Positions 11,966 through 21,792 of a stretch of 64,000 bases of DNA are shown here, piece after piece; position 1 is the first letter of the stretch; each line of letters starts with the position of its first letter. The position numbers and the translations under genes were made by a program. The notes under the pieces were generated by a model. It was given only the letters and a program-made list of their open reading frames with translations. It did no database searches and was not told where the DNA came from. Source of the DNA: Asterella californica (taxonomy: Eukaryota; Streptophyta; Marchantiopsida; Marchantiales; Aytoniaceae); assembly GCA_036924285.1 (NCBI GenBank), contig JAYKYS010000001.1, positions 14,409,501-14,473,500 of the forward strand. The letters are read 5' to 3'.

Positions 11966-13080
11966 TTTTCGCGCACCTACCGCCTTGTTACGCCAGCGGA
12001 AGCTCTAGCTCAGTAGGTCGTAAACTTTACACCGCTAACCTGCAAACACAATCACAAGTTAGCATCCATGCACCACTTATCTTAGTTCTGTTTGGTCCGG
12101 ACCGGAGCCGGACCGTCTCCCTAACCATCAAGCTCAGCAATCCTAAGTCCCGACTTAGATCCTCCTAAGTCGGTCCCAAACATGAGCAAGTCACAATATG
12201 ACTTGGGGCGGACTTCCCGTAAAGTCCAGGGTCCTAAACGGTGCCTCCAGCACACCTAGCGGCCCAACCGCCCGTGATGTCCGTCTGGGCCTAGGCTCCC
12301 GAACGGTGGTCTAACCCGCCGACTCGTTCTCTAGTCTTGCCCCAGCCCTTACATCGTTCCTAAGTCTAGACATCCAAGTCTGGATCGGAACGTGCCTTGG
12401 AACCGGCCCAGCCATCACCTCATGCCCCCAGAGTCCGCCCGCCGAACCCTGGGGTCGGGTGACTCATCCTGGCCCACCCAGGCATCGAGCCCCCCTCATA
12501 TATACTTCTGGGGATCGGCGGCCCCGCCCTCCTCTTTGGTCCCTGAAAATTATACCACAACCCGATTGTGGTTCGGCCATAACTTCCAGCTCGGAGGTCA
12601 GATCGAGGAGTGTTATATATCACTGGAAAGCTCTCGACGAGACCTTTCCAATGATATCTCACTCGCCTCGAGATCTTATGTGGAGCTCCGTCCACGACCT
12701 AAAACGTCCCTGGAGTTCCAACACTTAGCAGTTTTTCCGAAAACATGTGGTCCAGACCCAGGGTCGAACCCTGTGGTTCGTCTGCGTCTCGGTCTCACGT
12801 CTCGGACCCACGTCTCAGACCTATGTCTGAGACTCATGTTTCAGCCCGTTCTCAGACTCGCCCCCTTAGGTCAGCGTTCGTCTGGAGCCCTCTTGGGGTA
12901 GGCCCTTATGTCCTAACCCAAGGTTCCAACCTTGGTTCAGAGAACCACTTAGGGTTCATTTGATCCCGACTTGCCGGCCAAGCCGTTAAGTCCTACTCGC
13001 AGCGTTCACAACCTAGCGCAAGTCCGCTAGGGTTCTGTTGTTCGAGTCTGCGCCCGATCTTGAGAATGAGGGGCGCGACA
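11966..13080 (-). repeat. 5' LTR of the gypsy element (right end)
   Basis: Partner of the left LTR. On the minus strand it starts TGTCGCGCC at 13080 and ends near 11966, directly abutting the primer-binding site. Its inner end, GGTGCGCGAAAAG, differs slightly from the outer end of the left LTR (GGTGCGGTAA). Confidence 0.92.
12497..12505 (-). promoter_or_regulatory. Candidate TATA box in the 5' LTR
   Basis: On the minus strand the LTR contains GTATATATG, about 530 bp before the primer site, in a GC-rich setting. The same motif is at 5956-5964 in the other LTR. It is a plausible Pol II promoter for the element; there is no direct evidence of a start site. Confidence 0.45.
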
Positions 13081-13085
13081 CTTCT
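13081..13085. repeat. Target-site duplication, right copy
   Basis: CTTCT directly follows the right LTR and matches 5421-5425. Confidence 0.75.
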
Positions 13086-13364
13086 TTTCTCCTCATGTTC
13101 TGATGCAACTCCTTTTGAAGTCTCGAACAAACGATTCTACATCTTCATGTCATTCCCATGAAACACTAGTAGCTTTTCCTTCTAAATGTCTCTCTGCACT
13201 TAAACTAGATTCTTGATGAAATATCTTCAAGATCTTTTTGTATGCCGAAACGTATATCTTTTAGTCTATAAAAGATCTCTCCAAGATTTTTGTGATCTCT
13301 AGTAGCTCAACCTGCAGGCAACTAACTCATGAGCTTAAACAGAAACTTCAATAATCAAAAGAAA

Positions 13365-13745
13365 TGATGCTGACTGTACAAATTTCCAGAGAACTGAAAT
13401 TTATATATTTTGAATTCACTCACGAATGTCAACCTCCTTAACTTTGAAAAATTATATCTGCCTCTCTAGACCTCTTCTATCAATGATAGCTTATCAACCA
13501 AGCTACAATCTTGGAAATTATCATAGAGGAATTAAAAACAGAGAAAATATGACAGCGGCTGTACAAAATTTCTATAGAGCAGAATTTCTTAACTCTCACG
13601 AATATCATATCTCTCTTTCTATAACACATTTTCTCATGATTTATGTTGTCCCTGATAGCTTATCAGCCAAGCTAAATTACTAGAAGTTTTCACAAAGAAA
13701 TAAAAACACAAAGAATATGAGAATGACAGTACAAAGTTTCCAGAG
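13365..13745. repeat. Diverged tandem repeat, unit about 170-190 bp
   Basis: The motif CTGTACAAA plus a TTTC-AGAGAG block recurs at about 13375, 13560 and 13727. The motif TGATAGCTTATCA followed by CCAAGCTA occurs at 13482 and 13652. Divergence is high. The flanking 13086-13364 and 13746-14330 are AT-rich with nothing recognised. Confidence 0.4.
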
Positions 13746-14459
13746 AGCATAATTCTTAAATTATTGAGTTTTCCTCCTCTAGTATCATTTTTCTCCTTTT
13801 TTCTCTAAGACTCTTGTTGCATCTATTCAAACTCTCCTCAAACCCTTTCCAAGTAAACAAGATCTCCATTTCCAAGTCTTCGATAGATTTTCCCCTTGAA
13901 GTCAAATATGGTTACATTTTTATTAAAGTTCAAATTGGATTTCTAAATTCTTATTGCAATAATATTATGATGAAATAATGTAGGTTGAACAGCAGAACAA
14001 CTCTATCAACTATGGAGTTCATATCATGTTCATGATGGGATGATTCATTGAATGAAAATATGGACTGGATGTCGCTCTTGACGACGACTCTTCAGTGAAA
14101 TGATGTGACACAAAAGAAGTATGCGATCTTAAGAAAGAATTATGTAACGACATTCCTCACCGTTGTTTTAATAAATCAGTTTCTTTGCGACTCTTATATT
14201 CATTGTCGCAAGTTTCATCTCATCCGTTGATGATTATGTATTAAAGCTCCTATTCTGCTCTTTGCTTATGATCTAGGTGTGCAAATTAGTGAATAAACTC
14301 GCAAGATGAATAATGATGGATCCATGCCCAACAAAAAGTGAAGATCCAACCTCCCATGAACCAACCCAAAATAGAGATCCATCTCGCAAGTCTAACCAAA
14401 GAGCCTTTGTGTCAGAGGAATCAGTAAAAGTTTATGCCCCGTCGTAGGTTCTCTCAAAC

Positions 14460-14915
14460 CCAAGTCCAAATATAACAAAGAGTATGACCAAATGGAAAGC
14501 TATCAAACCTCCTACACCACCAGCGCTAGAATGGAAAACTACCAAGCCACCTACACTACTAGAGACAAGATATGAAGCTCTCAAGACTCTTACACCACCA
14601 ACGACTAAGTAAAAAAAGCAGCGAAACAGCAAAATGATCCAACGTATGAACGCCCATCAGATGGAGATGAATGAAGTTATGAACCTTGGGAGATTAAAAT
14701 TCCTAGTCTCTCCAAAGAGGATGAAGATGTCACTGCTATGTGGAAAGATCACGAGGAGATTAAGCGTTGTCAAGAAGAAAGGCACCAAAGCATGGATTCA
14801 GGAGCAACGTCGTTTAGATGGAGCGACAAAAAAAGCAAAGGTACAAACAGAATTCAAGGGGCAGCAAGAGGAAGTACATGAGAGAGCTCCACCATGGACT
14901 ATAGACGAAAAGTGA
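14460..14915 (+). pseudogene. Coding-like stretch with Pro/Thr-rich repeats, unrecognised
   Basis: A plus-strand frame at about 14490-14612 encodes three short repeats with AIKPPTPPA, TTKPPTLLE and ALKTLTPPTTK. It is followed, after stops and a frame change, by a lysine-rich frame (14634-14915). The repetition suggests a former protein-coding gene or gag-like ORF. I do not recognise the product. Confidence 0.25.
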
Positions 14916-15279
14916 AAGTTCGAGCCTACCATATAAGTGGAGATGAAATCTGAAACAACCACAGTATAAAGAGGATAGATACTAGGATTCTGAGGACTGA
15001 TGTATGCCAGATTGGATCAGAATGCAAATAGTGTAAATATTAAAATATAAAACATAGATCTTTAAGTAACAGGAACATCTCATTGTTACATAATACATAT
15101 TACATTTGAACATTTGTTGTTCAACCTTTGTGAACTTATAAAGTGCTCCTTGTGAATATTCATATGTTTGTGAATAATATATTTTGAAATTTTGTCTTTT
15201 ACAAATTTGTGTTTTTCTCACATCTTCCAAGTCAGGTATTTATCGCTTTGAATGTTTTGTGATTTTTATAACTATCATC

Positions 15280-15735
15280 GGTAACTGAAATCAACCATCA
15301 TCAAAATGAGATTTGAAGTGAGTTTGCGATTTTAGTGTATATTTTACAAAGAATACTCCAAGTTTGTGTGTGGGATTAGTCTAGAGAGTGTTGTGAAAAG
15401 ATAAAACACTTTTAAATATATAAGTTATAATTGTTTGAAGAAGTTTCAAGCGGAGGATCTTGATGAAAATTTATATGTATGTTATGTACGATATGATCTA
15501 TAGTGTGGATGGTTGTTTTGAGAGAATCTTTTGCTTACATTTTAGTAATAAATTTAATCCACTTTAGTCAAAAAACATCATTAAATAGAATGGTGATGAC
15601 TAGTAGCATCTAAAAAGTATCTATGCAAATTGTAAAAGTATTAGGTAGCAAATGACAAGTCTGGAATTTTTTGAGAAATGTTTTAGTCATCCAATCCACC
15701 TTTTGGAGAAAACTAGACCAAGAAATGCGTACAAC
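15280..15735. repeat. Direct repeat, left copy (about 455 bp)
   Basis: Starts near AACTGAAATCAACCATCA and ends near the motif AGCAAATGACAAG plus about 70 bp. The same order of blocks (TATATTTTACAAA, GAGAGTGTTGTGAAAA, TTGTTTGAAGAAGTT, GATCTTGATGAAAA, ATTAGGTAGCAAATGACAAG) occurs 1,502 bp downstream. Roughly three quarters of positions agree by eye. Confidence 0.65.
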
Positions 15736-16781
15736 CCAAGATTACTAGGAGAATGATCCATGTCATATTGCAATTTGAGATCATGGTACAATTATTAGGA
15801 GAAAGGACAACCAATACAAAAATTTTCAACTGAAGATTTATCTGTTTGCTCACCCGTTTGATTTTTTAAGGCTTGCTTAAACTAACGTAACGCTTTTTTA
15901 TTTCTTCCGACTCTCAGACTGCTCCAAAACTTATCATGTATGATCCTCAAGGTTGCCACATGCCTTGGGGATATGAAATCCTTAAAAAGCCACCATTGAT
16001 ATTTAGTTATGGAATTATAAATCAAATATTATATATATTTACAATATTAACTAAATAATAGAATATGAGCTTTGAATTTGAATTCTTGAAATTACATAAT
16101 TATTATATAGCATATGACAGCTGTGCATAAAGTTTAGAAGTATATATTCTTTGGGAAGCGCATGCTTCAACAAACAGACTTTATTTCACCACAACATATT
16201 TTGCTTATGACGTGCTATCCAGTTCTCAAATAAGAGAATACCGTACATAAACTTACAAGGAGTGCAACCTGTCCAGAAAGTTTCAACTCAAAATGTCACG
16301 GTTTGCACTTCCAATTGTCCACTAGAGCTTCTAATGCTTCAAATGCATCCTTTGTTTCTCACAAAACATTATTAACACTAAGCTAAACGTGTCAATTTTT
16401 AGTTTTTGGACCTTAAATAATAGCAAGACATTTGTTCTCACCTGAGTTCTTCACTAAATGTTGCTCAGCAAGGACATCTCCATCTATCCAAGATGATAAA
16501 AATAAGTTCAAAACACTTTTGTTTGCATGCCGAACCGCTGATGCCTAGAAATGTAAGATGCAGCGGATGGATTTGTGGAATCTTGGATGATGCTTACGGC
16601 TTGATTATGTTTTAGAATCATCATACAAAGTTTCATGCTCTTTTGATCCCATCTTGGTTGGTATTTTATTATTTGATCATTTTGGTCATGTCAAAGATGC
16701 AAAGATGACGGTTTCAAAAGAGATGAAATCACCAATGGATGCATTGGCATGTCCTCATGCCCTTTGATTACTTTCACATTC

Positions 16782-17235
16782 AACTGAAAGTCAACCATCA
16801 GCACAATAATATTTGAAGAAAGTGTGAGATTTTGTGTATATTTTACAAAAAATACTTCAAGTTTGAGTGTGAGATTAGGCAAGAGAGTGTTGTGAAAAAA
16901 TAGAATCTATTTGAAATATATAAATTTAATTGTTTGAAGAAGTTCTTATCATCAGATCTTGATGAAAAGTTTCTATGTATGTTACAAACGATACAATCTT
17001 GGTGTGAACTGTTGGATTGAGAGAATCTTATGTCCATATTTCAATACTAAATTTAATTTATTCTGGTCTCAAAAGACATCATTAAATATAAATGGTGGTG
17101 ACTAATAGCATCTAAGAATTATTCATGCAAATTATAAAATTATTAGGTAGCAAATGACAAGGAATTCTTTTGTAAATGGTTGTGATCGCCAAACTTGCTT
17201 TTTAGAGATAACGAGATCAAAAAATACCCAAAATC
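16782..17235. repeat. Direct repeat, right copy (about 455 bp)
   Basis: Partner of 15280-15735, same orientation. The 1.05 kb between the copies is AT-rich with no domain. The pair could be old LTRs of a small non-autonomous element or an old tandem duplication; no primer site or target duplication was found. Confidence 0.65.
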
Positions 17236-18877
17236 CTGAAATTCAAGAGTCGTATTCAAGTTCTTGTTTTGATTAACGAGTACTTGGTTGTTTTTAGTGG
17301 CTATTCTAATCTGTTTTCTTTTTTTTTGTATTTGTTACTTTGTACTCTAATTGTTTTTATGTAAGTATCAATGATAATTTATTTTATGTGAAATATTATT
17401 GAATTATTAAATTTTGGATTCGGAATTTAATATAATTGAATTTCAAACATAGTTTAAGTTCATTATAGAATATGCTCCAAATATCATATTTCGAAATTCT
17501 AAAATTTAATATAGAACTATAGATTTTATTCTTTTGGTGTCCAAATGTTTCTTCTCAATATTCCGTTATTAAATTTAGAGTGTCCATATAATTTTTTTAA
17601 AATCCAAATGATTTAATTTAGAATTTCCATATAAAAAGTTTTAAAAGTCCAAAACTCACTCTTCAATAGTCCATTTTATTTTCTGAATAGTCCAAAAAAA
17701 CTATTACAGTCAGGTTCTAGTGAACACACAGATTTTTGCTTTCCTTCGTGAAATATTGTTATCCGTTGTTAATGACGCAGTAGACAATGTTAACACTTTA
17801 AATATTTTTATTCCAACTTTATCGTTTATAGTCATATTTGAAAATGTTCTTTTACTTATATAATTTTTACATAATTTATATAATTAATCATATGTTACTC
17901 GTTTTGTTTAATAACATGACTATAAAGTTACAATCACGAAGCGTTATAATCACAAAAATACAAGGTCACCAAGTGCGTGACTATAACGAGTTTTGACTGG
18001 AGATAGTGGTGTTCGTGAGTGAACAAAAGTCGGGGGTATCTGTTGGGACTGCTCTCGTTACTGGTAGAAGGGAAAGTAGACAATGCTGTTGCTTTATAGA
18101 CCCAGAAAAGAAAACTTGTCAGGTATGGTAGGGTCAGCGAGGCGTCTTGCTTTAGTTCGTCCCGTGTGTCGATTGTCGATTGTTCCTTCATCCAGCTCTC
18201 TGTCTATCTGAAAATAGGATCACTTTCCCTTTCCACTTATTCTCCTCGCCATGGACTGCTGTGTGAGAAGGTCGTACACATTCCATGTATGTACCTTCCT
18301 TTGTATGGAGTTTCTTTGGGAGCGGTGTTTTGACCTGATTCTTTTGCTTTCTGCGTTTGCGTTGCGAAGTTCCACCTGCTAATTGGATTCGTACTACAGT
18401 GGTGGGACCTTGAGTTTGTGGACAGGGAGGTAAGACCAGACTCCACAGAGAGTGAGAGAGAGTGAGAGAGAGAGAGAGAGAGAGAGACTTTGAAGCTCGA
18501 GCTATGCGGAAACGTCCTGTTTGTTGTCAAACTGCAAAGAACTCATAAGGCGGTGACAACGTGATGTACACATGGGTCTCGGAACCGCTTCGTGGAGGGG
18601 AGGTCGACCTTTTGCTTCTCGTGCAAAAGGAACCTTTCCTTGCTTCCCATTAGACCTCGACATGTAAGCAACATATCTAACATGATAGCTAAAGTGTCCT
18701 TTCCCCTTTCTCTGGCCTGCCAAATGCGTTGCTTCAAGGATGGGAACTCCCACCTGTAACGTAGAATACTTGAACGTCTGTAGGGCTTCATGATGCTTTT
18801 CTTTATTCAGGCACTTCCCGATAGTTGTCCGTATGGGGGACGGGCTTTCTGCAGATTTATGTGCGTGCAGGATCAAT
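17236..18877. other. Intergenic DNA with a GA microsatellite
   Basis: AT-rich until about 17.9 kb, then of mixed composition. A GAGAGTGAGAGA-type microsatellite runs at about 18449-18487. Open frames across it encode Ser/Leu repeats on the minus strand and are artefacts of the microsatellite. No gene was recognised. Confidence 0.45.
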
Positions 18878-19578
18878 TTATCACCTAACCCTTCCCAACA
18901 GAAGGGTTAGGTAATAAACTAAACTTTAACTTTTTCATTTACTGATGACATGCAGTGACTCGCATCTTATGTACCCTGGGGAGCACGGCTGTCTGCGCTG
19001 CTTTTATGGGTTATCTCGTCTTCTTTCCCGTTCTAAGGTTGACTTAATAGTTAACTTTTATAATATTTTTTATTTCTTTTATATATTTAGTATAAAAGTT
19101 GTGATTAAAATTTATATATTTTTCCGATAACAAAAAACGAGCAAAAGTTCCCGGAAGCTAATCTTGCATGCATATTTTATTTTACATGAAAACATATAAA
19201 CTGCTTTTATGACGTCTAGTGGACGATAACGGTTGGTTTGTTGTCTCAATGCAGAGCAAAATAAATCTCGTGAGTGAATATGCATGCTGGATGAACTCCG
19301 GAGAACTTTTGCTCGCTTCATGTTATCGGGAATATATATAGGTGTTAAGTAAAAAATATATACTAAGTAAATATAAAAAATTAAAATATTTTATAAATAT
19401 TATCTGTTACTCATACCTGGAAACACGGGAAGAGTAGAACATAACCCATAAATCTTACCCTGAGTGCCGTGCTTCAGAAAGTACAAGTCAAAGAGTCCAC
19501 ACTCGTTAATTCGTTAATATACTCTGATGTTAATTTAATACTTAACCCTTCCCGCCTAAAGGGTTAAATATTAAATTA
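18878..19578. repeat. Foldback element: nested inverted repeat of about 700 bp
   Basis: The left arm (about 18955-19190) and right arm (about 19273-19500) are inverted copies. The shared order is GTGACTC/GTGGACTC, GCACGGC, TTATGGGTTAT, CTTCCCG, a long AT run, CCGATAACA, GAGCAAAAGTTC and GCATGCATATT. The arms surround roughly 80 bp of unique centre. Outside each arm is a short hairpin: 18878-18917, with a 17-base arm matched at 16 positions, and 19531-19578, with a 20-base arm matched at 19. No ORF is present. The build resembles plant foldback elements. Confidence 0.7.
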
Positions 19579-20014
19579 ACCACTTGTATATTTGCCTCCT
19601 CCATCAGAATATGCAGGTGCTTGAAGCGGAGCAACAAGAGTCACAAAGAAGCCGGAACCTGGAATAATTTTTGATACCATATCCTAGGAACCATCACAAC
19701 TTTAGTCGGCTCAGCGCCTTTTCTGTAATCTTACCTTGCTTGAATTCCCTCCTCCTGGTCACCTGTACAGTAACACCGAAGTTTCTACATGCATGAAGCA
19801 GACGCAATCTCATGCACGTATACCTCCGTCATTTAACCGCACCTTGAGCCGGTACTGCTTAAGTCCCCCTCTTTTCTGCAAATGCCCGTACAGCGATGAC
19901 CCAAAGTTTGATCATGATTTCCTTCAGTTTGTAGAAAGAACCCTATGCAGCTTGATAACATGTGTTCTACTGTCTTCAGTACAATACCTTTAGACAAGTA
20001 TCTTTAGGGAAGTT

Positions 20015-20228
20015 GTAATCATTTAATGCATTCATTAAAGGTGAGTTTAATTTATTATTTAACTTTTTTTCTAAGCATATATATTCACTCAGAAATAAAA
20101 AATATGCATATTAGTTTAATTTATTACCTAAATTTTTTTTGCTCGTTTAATTTATTATCTAACTTTTCTTGCCAGAAGAGTTAGATAACAAATTAAACTC
20201 AAATTTAATGAATGCATTAAATGATTAC
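20015..20228. mobile_element. 214-bp palindromic MITE
   Basis: The terminal inverted repeats begin GTAATCATTTAATGCATTCA and are perfect for 25 bp (20015-20039 against 20204-20228). They remain similar for about 57 bp into the element. The interior is AT-rich with GCATATATATTC and a nested hairpin (TTATTATCTAAC / GTTAGATAACAA). No coding capacity. A target duplication is not clear. Confidence 0.75.
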
Positions 20229-20296
20229 TGCTTCACGACCTGTAAAGTCAGAAGTGCGACAGTCAACTCAACACTGATGGTTTATCTCCTATTCTC

Positions 20297-20424
20297 CTTG
20301 TGTTTTCAGACATGAACTAACAATTAATATTTATAAAAATATTTGAGTATTATTTTCTACTTGTGTTTTCAGACATGAACAAATCATTAACATTTATAAA
20401 GAAAGTTTGACTATTATTTTCTAC
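20297..20424. repeat. Tandem duplication, 63-bp unit
   Basis: Two copies begin CTTGTGTTTTCAGACATGAAC at 20297 and 20360 and end in TATTATTTTCTAC. Each contains a TTTTCAG that looks like a splice acceptor, but no exon follows. Confidence 0.65.
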
Positions 20425-21557
20425 CTGATAAATAATTTTTGTTTAACACTCTATTAATTTTCCTGATAACAATAAGCGAGGCATGAAAACAATCCCATAC
20501 GAGGTTACCATGTCATGCCAGCAGTACACTCATATATTTGTAAGTGGTAACAGTGGGATGCCATCAGCAATTACTAAGAGATTGTCCACTATCAGCTTCT
20601 TCTCCCCTTATCATTAGCAACTGCCCGTGATGTATACCTCGTGTCCATCCAGCAGCCGGCAAAATACTCCTTACAAACCTTCTTGGCCAAACAGCAGCCA
20701 CTGCCATCTCATCTCATCTTTCTAGTTCAACGGCATATTGTCTCTCACTATCTCCACATGCTTCCCTCTGTTAGACCACTGGATCTTTTCTCGCGTTCAA
20801 GGTCGTCCTTTCCTGTTGATCACCACTTTCTCCTGTTGCTTCAGATCTTTCAGTACGAGCAGTACATGCACCCTCAACAACCAACAAGATGCAAAGTTTG
20901 CAGCAACTCTTGCAACTCTCCCCCCATGGGTTTGCAACTCTTGCAACCCTTGCAACCTTCGAAATGACCAACAGCGGAAATACTACCAACACACATTAGC
21001 TTTCTTCCAACCCACATGAGCTCTCTTTCGGGTTCTCTATTCTGAATTGATAGAAACATTTTACGAGGCCAGAGCTTCTTCTAGTACAGAACTAAAATCG
21101 AGGAAGACATAAGAAATGAAGGATACGAGTGAATGAATATATTTACGAGATGTTTTGTTGCTCCTTGTGTACTTCGCAAGTGAAAAAGTTTGCCCTGGTG
21201 CATGACGGTTCCTCGGCGACTTTTAGACCAGTCTGAAATTCTTTCCAGGCAGATAGCCTGGAAAGAATTTTGGAATCTCTGTCGACCTGCAAACTTAAGT
21301 TTCGTATTAGTACGACGAAATTCATTCTTGAAAGAATAGAAATGTTTCTACACTAAGCTCAGGACACAGAAAACGGGTTCATCCCATGAACCCGGTCAAT
21401 GCAATTCTCCATGTTGCCTCATTGAACATATACACATAATAGATAATAGATAAACCGAAGATAGGTGTCACAAGTGGTTTATTCTACAGTCCTCTAAGAA
21501 AAAGATCATGGATTCAATCTCTTGCGGGCACGGTTAGAAGTGCATGCTGCTACAAAC
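20425..21557. other. Intergenic DNA with small repeats
   Basis: A short run of TTGCAACTC/TTGCAACCC units lies at about 20898-20962. A 14-bp perfect inverted repeat with a 5-nt loop (AATTCTTTCCAGGC) lies at 21237-21269. No gene was recognised; frames over the TTGCAAC run are Cys/Asn repeats. Confidence 0.4.
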
Positions 21558-21792
21558 TGTTAATGAGCTTCTGGTCCAAGTCTCGCTGTGTTAGACTCAC
21601 ATGTACAGTCTCATGATCCTCGAAGACCTTAAGAGATAAACTCTTCGAAGACCTTAAGAGATAAACTGTAGGAGCATACCGTTAACGAAATTTTTGATCG
21701 AGACTATACTGTTAACGAAACTTCTGATCCGAGTCTCGTTGTGATCAGACTCACATGTACAATCTCATGGTCCTCGAAGACCTTAAGAGATA
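21558..21792. repeat. Local duplication with short tandem core
   Basis: A block containing CTGTTAA-GA, TTCTG-TCC, GAGTCTCG, AGACTCACATGTACA and TCGAAGACCTTAAGAGATA occurs at about 21558-21645 and again at 21708-21792. Inside the first copy, TCGAAGACCTTAAGAGATAA is repeated in tandem with a 25-bp period. Confidence 0.6.

Larger units (their letters stand above)
5426..13080 (-). mobile_element. Ty3/gypsy chromovirus retrotransposon, full-length but frameshifted
   Basis: This is a complete LTR retrotransposon read on the minus strand. Going leftwards it has the 5' LTR (about 11966-13080), a tRNA-iMet primer site, gag, aspartic protease, reverse transcriptase, RNase H, integrase, chromodomain, polypurine tract and the 3' LTR (5426-6539). 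The domain order RT-RNaseH-IN and the C-terminal chromodomain place it among the chromoviruses of the Ty3/gypsy group. The flanks share CTTCT (5421-5425 and 13081-13085), a 5-bp target duplication; one base of ambiguity remains because the shared flank is CTTCTT. The LTRs differ at only about 15-20 positions over 1.1 kb by eye, so the insertion is recent. Despite this the polyprotein carries two frameshifts. Either the copy was mobilised in trans, decayed quickly, or carries assembly errors. Confidence 0.95.

Noticed and set aside
18237..18876. Minus-strand ORFs of 97 and 124 codons
   Set aside because: The first is created by the GA microsatellite (Ser/Leu repeats). The second has no recognisable domain or splice context.
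20638..21059. Cys-rich minus-strand ORF near the TTGCAAC run
   Set aside because: The Cys/Lys/Ser pattern comes from translating a short tandem repeat, not from a metal-binding protein.
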